Part shown: positions 1 to 7,331 of the stretch, one piece after another
Layout: the number at the start of each line of letters is the position of its first letter
Position numbering within the stretch: the first letter of the stretch is position 1
NCBI GenBank assembly: GCA_934541105.1
Contig: CAKTDA010000005.1
Location: 186,001-250,000 of the forward strand
Reading direction: 5' to 3'
DNA: 64,000 bases
Source: an uncultured Luteitalea sp.
Lineage (GTDB): Bacteria > Acidobacteriota > Vicinamibacteria > Vicinamibacterales > Vicinamibacteraceae
Notes under the pieces: generated by a model
What the model was told of the DNA's origin: nothing
Seen by the model: the letters and a program-made list of their open reading frames with translations, nothing else
Database searches by the model: none
Position numbers and translations under genes: made by a program

Positions 1-75
1 TGTGCCTGCCGTCGTTGCCGCCGTTGCCGTGAGTGCGGCCAGCCATGCGCGCCTGCTGATGGTCATGATTCGCAT
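1..75 (-). CDS. N-terminus of a Tat-type exported protein, cut by the window edge
   Basis: Only about the first 25 codons are in the window. Reading leftwards from the ATG at 75 (or the in-frame ATG at 66) gives MTISRRAWLAALTATAATT, a twin-arginine-like SRRAWL motif followed by a hydrophobic Ala/Thr stretch, the usual look of a Tat or Sec signal peptide. It is divergent from the DUF1080 gene at 133, so the 57 bases between them should hold both promoters; TATAGT at 115-120 is a possible -10 for the rightward gene. The body of the protein lies outside the window, so no function can be given. The frame stays open to position 1. Confidence 0.45.
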   Translation of the reverse strand, partial: MRIMTISRRAWLAALTATAATTAGT

Positions 76-132
76 CCCGATTCCGGAACTCCTGGCAACC
101 AGTCTCCGGCGCAGTATAGTGTCCCGCAAGCC

Positions 133-852
133 ATGCGTGCCCTCCTCGTTGCCTCGATCTGCCTGCTCGTCCCGCTCGCTGCCGGCGCACAGCCGCGGCC
201 GGAATGGGCGCCACTGTTCAACGGCAAGGACTTCACCGGCTGGACCAACATCAACACCGCGCCCGACACATGGAGCATCCGCGACGGCATGGTGGTGACG
301 ACGGGCAAGCCGCTCGGCGTGCTGTGCAGCGATCGCATGTACGAGAACTTCGTGCTGCACGTCGAGTGGATGCACCTCGAGCCGGGTGGCAACTCCGGGA
401 TGTTCATCTGGAGTGCGGCGCGGGCCGACGAGGAGGACCGCCTGCCGGACGGCCTGGAGGTGCAGATGCTCGAGCTCGACTGGCCGACGCTCAACGTGCG
501 CAACGGCGTGACGCCGACCGACGACTACGTCCACGGCGAGTTGTTCGGCGTCGGCGGCGTGAAGATCGTCCCCGACAACCCGCGCGGATCGCGCAGCAAG
601 TCGATCGAGAAGCGCGCAATCGGCCGCGGCAACTGGAACACCTACGACCTCGTGGCGGTCGACGGCGTCGCGAAGCTGTCGGTGAACGGGAAGTTCGTCA
701 ACGGCATCAGCAAGTCGTCCCGACGCAAGGGCTACATCTGCATGGAGGCCGAGGGTGCGGAGATCCACTTCCGCAACCTCTGGATCATGGAACTGCCCGG
801 GGGCGTCACCACGCCCGATCAGATTGCCCCTGAGCGCGAGGTGCGCCGATGA
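133..852 (+). CDS. Secreted DUF1080 (3-keto-disaccharide hydrolase family) protein
   Basis: A 239-residue protein with a Sec signal peptide (residues 1-21, MRALLVASICLLVPLAAGAQ) followed by a single DUF1080 jelly-roll domain. The opening FNGKDFTGWTN, the middle LEPGGNSGMFIW and the later LEVQMLELD are the conserved blocks of this family, which folds like concanavalin lectins; members characterised so far hydrolyse 3-keto-glucosides. The stop overlaps the start of the next gene by four bases (ATGA), so the two are translationally coupled. Its neighbours, an SGNH hydrolase and a Gfo/Idh/MocA oxidoreductase, fit a sugar or glycoside role outside the cytoplasm. The substrate cannot be read from the sequence. 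Confidence 0.85.
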   Translation: MRALLVASICLLVPLAAGAQPRPEWAPLFNGKDFTGWTNINTAPDTWSIRDGMVVTTGKPLGVLCSDRMYENFVLHVEWMHLEPGGNSGMFIWSAARADEEDRLPDGLEVQMLELDWPTLNVRNGVTPTDDYVHGELFGVGGVKIVPDNPRGSRSKSIEKRAIGRGNWNTYDLVAVDGVAKLSVNGKFVNGISKSSRRKGYICMEAEGAEIHFRNLWIMELPGGVTTPDQIAPEREVRR

Positions 853-1517
853 CACGACGCGAGATCCTGCTGCTCGGCCTCGTTGCCGGCACGCTGACGA
901 CGAGAGCCGAAGGCCGGCAGGCGCCTGCCGCCGACGACCGGTGGGCCGCCGACATGGCCGCCTTCGCCAGCGAGGACGCGGCCAGGCCGTTTGCGAAGGG
1001 CGGCATTGTCTTCGTGGGGAGTTCGAGCATCCGCTTGTGGAAGACCGCGGAGGCGTTCCCGGGCCTGCCGATCCTGAATCGCGGCTTCGGCGGTTCCCGG
1101 ATTCCCGATTCCGTGCAGCACGTCGAGAGGCTCGTGCTGCGGCATGCCCCGCGGACCGTCGTGCTCTACGCCGGCGACAACGACATCGCCGCCGGCCACA
1201 CCCCGCAGCAGGTGGGGGAGAGCTTCGATGCGTTCGTGGGCAAGGTCCACGCAGCGCTGCCACAGGCGCGCATCGCCTTTGTCGCCATCAAGCCGAGCCT
1301 CGCGCGCTGGAACCTCGTGGACAAGGTCCGTGAAGCCAATCGCCTGATTCGCGCACGCTGCGACGCCGACGACCGACTGGGCTTCATCGACGTGGACGGG
1401 CCGATGATCGGCTGGAACGGCAAGCCCCGCGCCGACCTGTTCGTCAAGGACGGCCTCCACCTCTCGGAGAAGGGGTACGCGCTCTGGAACGTCCTCACGC
1501 GGCCGTTCCTGGACTAG
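849..1517 (+). CDS. Secreted SGNH/GDSL-type hydrolase
   Basis: A 222-residue protein beginning with an export signal (MTRREILLLGLVAGTLTTRA; two arginines near the start could suit Tat). Block I is FVGSSSIRLW, carrying the nucleophile Ser within a GSSS version of GDS; block II Gly is in NRGFGGSR; block III is YAGDNDIAAG (GxND); the catalytic Asp-His pair is in DGLHLSEKGY. This is the arrangement of SGNH lipase/esterases of the acylhydrolase type. It is coupled to the DUF1080 gene by a four-base overlap and probably removes acyl groups from an extracellular carbohydrate, though that is inference. A repeat array starts nine bases after its stop codon. Confidence 0.87.
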   Translation: MTRREILLLGLVAGTLTTRAEGRQAPAADDRWAADMAAFASEDAARPFAKGGIVFVGSSSIRLWKTAEAFPGLPILNRGFGGSRIPDSVQHVERLVLRHAPRTVVLYAGDNDIAAGHTPQQVGESFDAFVGKVHAALPQARIAFVAIKPSLARWNLVDKVREANRLIRARCDADDRLGFIDVDGPMIGWNGKPRADLFVKDGLHLSEKGYALWNVLTRPFLD

Positions 1518-1525
1518 AACCCGCC

Positions 1526-1621
1526 GAACGCCGAACGTGGACGGACGAGGGCCGGAGGCCGACCGACGAGGGCCGACGGCCGACCGACGAAGGCCGAAGG
1601 CCGACCGACGAAGGCCGAAGA
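1526..1621 (+). repeat. Heptamer-based tandem repeat (two 7-mers, then about four 21-base units)
   Basis: Starts with GAACGCC and GAACGTG, then runs into degenerate 21-base units of the form CCGACCGACGAAGGCCGAAGG, the last two nearly identical. The period of 21 is three times seven. It fills the gap between the SGNH hydrolase stop (1517) and the next start (1630). It is open in the frame of the next gene and would encode a 7-residue repeat (ADRRRPK), but the oxidoreductase fold begins only after it, so I treat it as non-coding. Confidence 0.85.
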
Positions 1622-1629
1622 CCACTGTG

Positions 1630-2682
1630 ATGCCCCACAAGACCTACCGCGTGGCCGTCCTCGGCCTCGGACACTGGTACTCCGCCTACGGGCTCGCGCG
1701 GGCGCTGCCCGAATACCCGCACGCCGAACTGGTGGCGGTTGCCGAGCCCGATCGCGCCCGCCGCGAGGAGTACGCCGGGACGTTCCGCATCGACGCCGCA
1801 GCCGACTACGCGGACGTGATTGCCCGCCGCGACGTCGACATCGTCCACATCGCATCGCCGGTGGGCGACATCCCGGCGCTGGCGATCGCGGCGGCCCGTG
1901 CCGGCAAGCACATCGTGCTCGGCAAGCCGATGGCGATGACGCTCGACGAGGCCGACGACATGGTGCGCGCCGTCGAGGCCGCGGGCGTGCTGTGCGTGCC
2001 GTTCCAGGGCATCATGCGGCTCCGGCACCAGCACCTGAAGGCGCGCCTCGATGCCGGCGCGATCGGCGATCTCGCGGTGCTGCACCAGGCGGGGCGCTGG
2101 TCGATTGCCGAAGATTGGTACCGCTCGGGCCAGCCGGGATGGTTCGTGGATCCGGCGCAGGTGCCCGGCGGCGCGTTGATCGACGAGGGCATCTACTGGA
2201 TGGATCTGTTCCGGTGGCTTGCCGGCAGTGAGGTCGTCGAGGTCGACGCGCGCACGCGCAACATCGTCCACACCGACATCCCGGTCGAGGACTGGGGCTT
2301 TGCGATCTTCACCTTCGCCAACGGCATCACGGCTACGCTCGAAGCGTCGTGGACCATCAACGCGCCCCGACGGACCGCACCCTCTCCCAAGCACAACAGC
2401 GTTGTCCGCCTCGAGTTGATCGGCACGCGTGGCGAGTTGATGGAGCAGTGGTTCCGATCGCCTGGTGGTGCGGCACTCACCGCAGGTGCCGAGGACTGGG
2501 TGTACGAGCGGCGCAGCGACGAGCCGTTTGCCGCTCCCGCGCCGTTCCCGCTGAATCACCTCGTGGAGTGCCTGGCAGGCCGGGCCACCCCGCTTGCGAC
2601 GATCCGGGATGCGCGGGCGTCGCTGGCGATGGCCCTTGCGGCCTACGAATCCGCACGCACGGGCCGTCCGGCCAGACCGTGA
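1630..2682 (+). CDS. Gfo/Idh/MocA family NAD(P)-dependent oxidoreductase
   Basis: About 350 residues. The N-terminal Rossmann fold is marked by VAVLGLGHWYSAYGLARAL, and the family EKP motif appears as LGKPMAMTLDEAD, with the usual Glu changed to Gly. The C-terminal alpha/beta domain contains VPGGALIDEGIYWMD, the usual region of substrate contact. I start it at ATG 1630 (GTG 1627 is possible) because the frame upstream is only the tandem repeat. Such enzymes oxidise or reduce sugars, inositols or related polyols in the cytoplasm. No signal peptide is present, so it probably works on the imported product of the two secreted proteins upstream; this is inferred from proximity. Confidence 0.88.
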   Translation: MPHKTYRVAVLGLGHWYSAYGLARALPEYPHAELVAVAEPDRARREEYAGTFRIDAAADYADVIARRDVDIVHIASPVGDIPALAIAAARAGKHIVLGKPMAMTLDEADDMVRAVEAAGVLCVPFQGIMRLRHQHLKARLDAGAIGDLAVLHQAGRWSIAEDWYRSGQPGWFVDPAQVPGGALIDEGIYWMDLFRWLAGSEVVEVDARTRNIVHTDIPVEDWGFAIFTFANGITATLEASWTINAPRRTAPSPKHNSVVRLELIGTRGELMEQWFRSPGGAALTAGAEDWVYERRSDEPFAAPAPFPLNHLVECLAGRATPLATIRDARASLAMALAAYESARTGRPARP

Positions 2683-2801
2683 CTCCACGAGTCTTCTGCG
2701 GCTGAGGTTCGTTTCGAACCCTGCCATTCGTTTTGATCGTCTAGCACCAGCATCCCCGTCGAACGTCCGGTCTGTCTCGTTGTCGATGAGGCAAGTGGAT
2801 C

Positions 2802-3410
2802 GTGAGCGCAGTCACCAATCCGCGGCCCGGTGCGATGCGCGCCGGCTCGATCACGCGTGAAACGTTCGGGCGCCTCATGGTGATGGCGCGCGACGGCGAC
2901 ACGGCAGCGCTGCACGACCTCTTCGCGCGGCACATGGCGCCGCTGCGTCGATGGGCCCGCGGCCGGTTGCCCCGGTGGGCGCGCACGGTGGCCGACACGG
3001 CCGATCTCGTGCAGGAGGCGCTCGTGCACACCCTGCGCCGCCTGGGCGAGTTCGAGCCGCAGGGCCACGGTGCACTGCAGGCCTACCTGCGCCGCGCGGT
3101 GGACAACCGCATCAACGACGAGTTCCGCAGGATCGCGCGGCGCGGGCTTGCCTCCGCGCTCGACGACGGGCAGGCCGACGCACGGCCCTCGCCACTCGAC
3201 GAGGCGATGGCGCAGCAGACCGAGGCCCGCTATCGCGCAGCGCTGGCGCGGCTGCGTCCCGGGGATCGACGCCTCGTCGTGGCGCGCGTGGAACTCGGGT
3301 ACTCGCTCGAACAACTGGCCCTGCTTACCGGACGCCAGCGCGTGGACACCGCTCGCGTGGCACTGCGCCGGGCCATCGAGCGGCTGGCCGCCGAGATGGC
3401 GCGTGGCTGA
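2802..3410 (+). CDS. ECF-family RNA polymerase sigma factor
   Basis: A 202-residue sigma-70-like protein. Region 2 is around residues 25-95 (ALHDLFARHMAPLRRWARG, then ADTADLVQEALVHTLRRL, whose D-x-x-Q-E matches the region 2.2/2.3 core). Region 4 is at about 145-200 (LRPGDRRLVVARVELGYS, then the helix-turn-helix SLEQLALLTGRQRVDTARV). The start is GTG 2802. The end overlaps the GTG of the kinase gene by eight bases, so sigma and kinase are made together. In Acidobacteria and Planctomycetes such ECF factors without an anti-sigma are often paired with Ser/Thr kinases; regulation by that kinase is likely but not shown here. Confidence 0.85.
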   Translation: MSAVTNPRPGAMRAGSITRETFGRLMVMARDGDTAALHDLFARHMAPLRRWARGRLPRWARTVADTADLVQEALVHTLRRLGEFEPQGHGALQAYLRRAVDNRINDEFRRIARRGLASALDDGQADARPSPLDEAMAQQTEARYRAALARLRPGDRRLVVARVELGYSLEQLALLTGRQRVDTARVALRRAIERLAAEMARG

Positions 3411-5871
3411 CGCCGGCATCGCCGCGCCTTTGCGGCGTGCGGGCCTTGCCGGTTCCCGCACGCGGGCCATTCGGACGATCGCCGATGCGCTCGTCCACGA
3501 TGAGCCGATTCACTGGGACGGGGCCGACGCACTCGGCAGCACGCCGCACGAGCGCCTGCTGACCCGCGAGTTGCGGAGCCTGGCGTGGCTGTCCGCACAC
3601 GCGGCCGATCCCACACCTCCGGTCAGGTCGCGCGCCGGCAGCCGTCGGGATCTCCTCGGCCTCGTGCTTGTCATGCTGGCCGCTGCGCAGATCCTCGGTG
3701 CCCTGGCGCTGCTGGTGCCTGGTCCGATCGCGGTGCCCATCGCGTCGTGGATCGCCATGGCCTCGTGTGTCATCGCGGCCGCCACGCTGCTCGGGCGCGG
3801 ACGCGACGACGCGGCTGCGTGGTCGGTTGGCGTCGTCCTGCTGCTCGTGGCTACGCTGGAGGGCCGGGCGCTGGTCATGTCCGCAGGGCCGGCTGCGTCG
3901 GCATGGTGGCAGGACCTGTGGCACGTCGTCCACGCGGAGGCATTCATCCCGGTGGCGGCCTGGCGTGCAGCGCGGGCATGTCCGGGCGTGGTGCGGTTCA
4001 GCCGGTTCGACGCATGCTCGCGTGTGATGCGGGCCGTGGCGTTCGCCACGAGCATCGGGCTGGTGGTCGTGCACGATCGTGCGGTCCTGATGCCGCGTGA
4101 TGCGTCCGGCGTCGTGCTGACGGCCTGGGTGGTTGCCGCGGTCCTGACAATTGCCGTTCGCAGCGGATCGTCGCGGCGGGTCGCGTGGCAGTCCGGTGCG
4201 TTGGCAGCGGCGCTTGCGACGTACGCGGCGCTGCAGGTCGGCGTGTGGCCGCCGACAGTCGATGCGCTCGCGGCGACAATCTGGCCATGGCTCGTGGCCA
4301 CGCCGTGGTTGTGGCGCACCGGCCGCGCCGGACGCCGGACACCGGAAGCCGCGGCGCTGGACCTGATGGCGCACGCGCTGCGTCCGGTGCGCGCCGCGCT
4401 CATGCGGCGGCGCGACCGCAAGCGCGGCTCCGGCCTCGCGCGAGTGGCCGCGTGTGTGGCGTGTGGTCGCACCACGGGGGAGATCGCCGCGACCCTGCTC
4501 GAGCACATGATGAAGGGGCTCGACGTCGCGGACGGTGCCGTGCTGGTGCCGTCGGGCGCGACGTGGGTTCCGCTCGCCGGCGTGGCTCCGGCGCTCCCTT
4601 GCGATTCGGGTGTCGCCGCGTTGCTCGCCACGGCGGGACCGCCGCTCCGTGTGCGGGCTGGCGACGGGCTCTTCGGCCTGTTACCGGCTCGCGACCGTGC
4701 GTGGCTGCAGGGGGCCGGGCTCGAGGTCGTGGCACCACTGACGGCGGCGGATGGACGACCGCTTGCGGCGCTGGCACTCGGAGCCCGCCGCGACGGCAGG
4801 CCGCACACCTCACGTGACCTTGCGTTCGTCGCGGCAGCGGCGAGTACGGCGACGATTGCGCTGCAGGCCGAAGCCAGGCGGATGGCGTTCCCGGGCGCAT
4901 CAGATGACTGCGAGCAGGAACTGGCGCTCGAGTGCGTCGCGTGCGGCGGCGTGGCAACGGCCGTCGCGCCGTGCGGCTGTGGCGCTGCGTCAATGCTCGC
5001 GTCGCTGCCGGCCCGGCTTGCCGACAAGTTCGTGGTCGAGCGACGCATCGGTCGCGGCGGCATGGGCGTGGTGTATCTCGCGCGCGACGAGCGCCTCGGC
5101 CGCCAGGTCGCCCTCAAGACGCTGCCGCGCCTGCGGCACGCCGATGCGGCCGGGATGCACGCCGAGGCGCGCGCGATGGCTGCCGTGGCGCATCCCGCCG
5201 TGGCGGTGCTCTATGAACTGCACGTCTGGCGCGATACCCCGGTGCTCGTGACCGAGTACCTGGCCGGGGGCACGCTCGCGGCGCGGCTCACGCACGGCCC
5301 CATGGCTCCGGTCGAGGCCGTTGCCCTTGCCACGTCGCTTGCCGACGCGCTCGCCGACCTGCACGCGGACGGCTGGATGCACGGCGACATCAAGCCGAGC
5401 AACATCGGCTTCGGTCGGGCGGGCACGCCGAAGCTCCTCGACTTCGGGCTCGCGCGGCTCGTCGCCGGCGCGCGCACGCCCCCCGGAGCCGCGTGCCCGG
5501 CCGCCCGCTGCACCGACAGCAGCGTCGCCCTCGCCGGCACGCCGCGATACCTCTCACCCCAGGCGCTCGAAGGGCGCGGCGTGGGCGCGCATGCCGACGC
5601 CTGGGCGCTGTCGGTCGTGTTGTTCGAGATGGTGGCTGGCGTGCATCCGTTCCGCACGACGTCGCTTGCCGCCATGCTGCGCGACATGCACCGGCGGGTG
5701 CCAGACGTCCGCGACGTCGCGCCACACGTCCCGGCCGTCCTCGCCCTGACGTTGCAGCAGGCGCTGCATCCGGATCCGTCGCGGCGGATTGTCACCGCGG
5801 CCGAGTGCGCTGCCGCGTTACGCCAGGTCTCGGTGCAGATCGGGACGGATGTCAGTTCGCGACGCGCGTGA
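3403..5871 (+). CDS. Membrane-anchored GAF / Ser-Thr protein kinase
   Basis: I start at GTG 3403, just inside the sigma factor end, giving 822 residues; the frame is open further upstream but there it is antisense-like sigma sequence. Residues about 84-300 hold roughly six hydrophobic segments, 343-492 a GAF-like domain (LEHMMKGLDVADGAVLVPS), 510-528 a Cys-rich knuckle (CVACGG then CGCG), and 541-815 a kinase. The kinase has IGRGGMGVVYLARD (Gly loop), VALKTL, HGDIKPSN in place of HRDxKxxN, DFGLARL and GTPRYLSPQ. A Cys pair (CPAARC) sits in the activation segment. Placing the kinase at the C-terminus after membrane and GAF parts is opposite to the common PknB layout. Confidence 0.85.
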   Translation: MADAGIAAPLRRAGLAGSRTRAIRTIADALVHDEPIHWDGADALGSTPHERLLTRELRSLAWLSAHAADPTPPVRSRAGSRRDLLGLVLVMLAAAQILGALALLVPGPIAVPIASWIAMASCVIAAATLLGRGRDDAAAWSVGVVLLLVATLEGRALVMSAGPAASAWWQDLWHVVHAEAFIPVAAWRAARACPGVVRFSRFDACSRVMRAVAFATSIGLVVVHDRAVLMPRDASGVVLTAWVVAAVLTIAVRSGSSRRVAWQSGALAAALATYAALQVGVWPPTVDALAATIWPWLVATPWLWRTGRAGRRTPEAAALDLMAHALRPVRAALMRRRDRKRGSGLARVAACVACGRTTGEIAATLLEHMMKGLDVADGAVLVPSGATWVPLAGVAPALPCDSGVAALLATAGPPLRVRAGDGLFGLLPARDRAWLQGAGLEVVAPLTAADGRPLAALALGARRDGRPHTSRDLAFVAAAASTATIALQAEARRMAFPGASDDCEQELALECVACGGVATAVAPCGCGAASMLASLPARLADKFVVERRIGRGGMGVVYLARDERLGRQVALKTLPRLRHADAAGMHAEARAMAAVAHPAVAVLYELHVWRDTPVLVTEYLAGGTLAARLTHGPMAPVEAVALATSLADALADLHADGWMHGDIKPSNIGFGRAGTPKLLDFGLARLVAGARTPPGAACPAARCTDSSVALAGTPRYLSPQALEGRGVGAHADAWALSVVLFEMVAGVHPFRTTSLAAMLRDMHRRVPDVRDVAPHVPAVLALTLQQALHPDPSRRIVTAAECAAALRQVSVQIGTDVSSRRA

Positions 5872-6697
5872 AGCCGACGCCGACACCACGCCCCGGGATT
5901 GCCATCGGCGTCATCGCGAAGCGCGTCGGGCCGCGCCCGATCGTCACCGCGCGGCCTGCCACGATGCCGATGCCCGCGCCGAGGATCACGTCGCTCGCGA
6001 AGTGCCGCCTCTCGGCAAGCCGCGAGCCGGCCACGTAGGCGGCCACGGCATACGCCGGAACCCCGGCCTTCCAGCCGTAGTGCCGCTGCAGCACGGTCGC
6101 CGAGGCGAACGTCCCCGAACTGTGGCCGGATGGAAGCGACCAGTTGTCGCCGTCAGGCCGCTGTCTGTTGATGCTCAGCTTGAGCGCCTGCGTCAGGCCC
6201 TGGGCAACCACCTGGGCGCGCACGAGATCCGCACCGAGTTGGGTGCCGCGGCCGTGACCGGCAAGACGGGCGATGGCGTACGTGGCGACCGCGCCGCCGA
6301 ACTGCACACCGAAACCGCCGACGATCTCGCCTGGCCCGAAGATCCGGGTCAGCGTGGGCGATGTCGCCATGTGCTGCGTGAGCCTGGCGTCGTGCGGATG
6401 GACGAGGGCCGCCGATGCACCAGCCGCGAGCAGGAGCCCGATGTTCTCCGCGCGGGCCACATGCGCGACCCGCCCGGGCAGCGCGCCGACGAGGGACGAG
6501 ACTGTCGGCAGCGCCGGGGCGGCGTGTGGTCGCGATGGCGGCACACGGGTGATCGGCGGTGGCTGGCCGTCGCCCGTCGGCAGGGGAGCTGTCGTGTGGG
6601 CCGCAAGCGTCTCGATCGCCGCCGCATCCTGCGCGAAGGCGACGGGCGACGACATGCAGAGGACCACGGCGAACGGCGCGATGAGCCGGATGCGCAT
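5852..6697 (-). CDS. PAP2-family phosphatase, secreted or periplasmic
   Basis: 281 residues with a signal peptide (MRIRLIAPFAVVLCMSSPVAFA). The three phosphatase motifs are KLSINRQRPDG (KxxxxxxRP), SLPSGHSSGTF (PSGH) and SRLAERRHFASDVILG (SRxxxxxHxxxD), with both catalytic histidines present. PAP2 enzymes remove phosphate from lipid phosphates, undecaprenyl pyrophosphate or small phosphates. The segment before motif 1 is less hydrophobic than in integral membrane members, so it may be a soluble or weakly anchored form. It converges with the kinase gene and overlaps its 3' end by 20 bases. Confidence 0.88.
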   Translation of the reverse strand: MRIRLIAPFAVVLCMSSPVAFAQDAAAIETLAAHTTAPLPTGDGQPPPITRVPPSRPHAAPALPTVSSLVGALPGRVAHVARAENIGLLLAAGASAALVHPHDARLTQHMATSPTLTRIFGPGEIVGGFGVQFGGAVATYAIARLAGHGRGTQLGADLVRAQVVAQGLTQALKLSINRQRPDGDNWSLPSGHSSGTFASATVLQRHYGWKAGVPAYAVAAYVAGSRLAERRHFASDVILGAGIGIVAGRAVTIGRGPTRFAMTPMAIPGRGVGVGFTRVAN

Positions 6698-6808
6698 GCA
6701 GAATCCTGTTCGGGGCGCGACGGGCGCTCCTGATGAATCGGTCTGGACGCGCTACTCTACAGCAACTCGTCCGGGAACGGCGTCGTCCTCCGGGCGTCTG
6801 AACAACCA

Positions 6809-7288
6809 ATGGACAGCCGACACCTCCTGCTCGACACCTTCGTCCACCTCGCACCGTTGCGCATGCTCGAGGATCTGTCGGGCGACCAGGCGGTGCGTCC
6901 GCCGGCGCCGATGATGCACAGCGTGGCGGGCCTCGTGGCCCATATGGACTTCTGGCAGCAGTGGTTCCTGCAGCGATGCCGCGGCGTGGCCGTGCCCATG
7001 GCGGCGCGTGCGGCCGACGGCTGGCCGGACGTCACCGCGGTGGGCTGGCCGACCCTCGTGGCCCGCTTCGAAGAGGGGCTTCGTGAGGTCGCCGGGCTCG
7101 GTGGCGATGCCGAGGCGCGGGCCACGCCAATCCGTCCGACCATCGAACTGCCGGCGATGGCCGGCTACACGCAGCACGACGCCGTCGTGCACGTCGCGCA
7201 GCACAACTCGCATCACCTCGGGCAGGTCGTCTCGGCGCGGCAGGTGTTGGGCCTGTGGCCCCCGCGGGCCGGCAGCTGGACGTGGTGA
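6809..7288 (+). CDS. DinB-family four-helix bundle protein
   Basis: 159 residues. The His triad typical of DinB/YfiT metal sites is visible: His in SVAGLVAHMDFWQQW and the pair in HNSHHLGQVV near the C-terminus. The family contains thiol transferases and other metal-dependent enzymes (mycothiol or bacillithiol S-transferases, maleylpyruvate isomerase) and many members of unknown function. It is a single gene between the PAP2 and M23 genes. No partner suggests its substrate. A heptamer repeat array starts 13 bases past its stop. Confidence 0.8.
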   Translation: MDSRHLLLDTFVHLAPLRMLEDLSGDQAVRPPAPMMHSVAGLVAHMDFWQQWFLQRCRGVAVPMAARAADGWPDVTAVGWPTLVARFEEGLREVAGLGGDAEARATPIRPTIELPAMAGYTQHDAVVHVAQHNSHHLGQVVSARQVLGLWPPRAGSWTW

Positions 7289-7301
7289 GCCGGCTCGAGC
7301 C

Positions 7302-7329
7302 GAACACCGAACGTCGAACGCCGAACGCC
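7302..7329 (+). repeat. Four tandem heptamers (GAACRYC)
   Basis: GAACACC, GAACGTC, GAACGCC, GAACGCC in uninterrupted register. It lies between two convergent genes, 13 bases after the DinB stop and two bases before the stop of the M23 peptidase on the other strand. Confidence 0.85.
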
Positions 7330-7331
7330 GG

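Noticed and set aside
1526..1621. CRISPR array
   Set aside because: The units are contiguous without unique spacers, and no cas genes are present; the same holds for the other short arrays.
1537..1629. A longer N-terminus for the Gfo/Idh/MocA protein, encoding ADRRRPK repeats
   Set aside because: The segment is the tandem repeat, and the Rossmann fold begins within a few residues of ATG 1630; orthologues normally start there.
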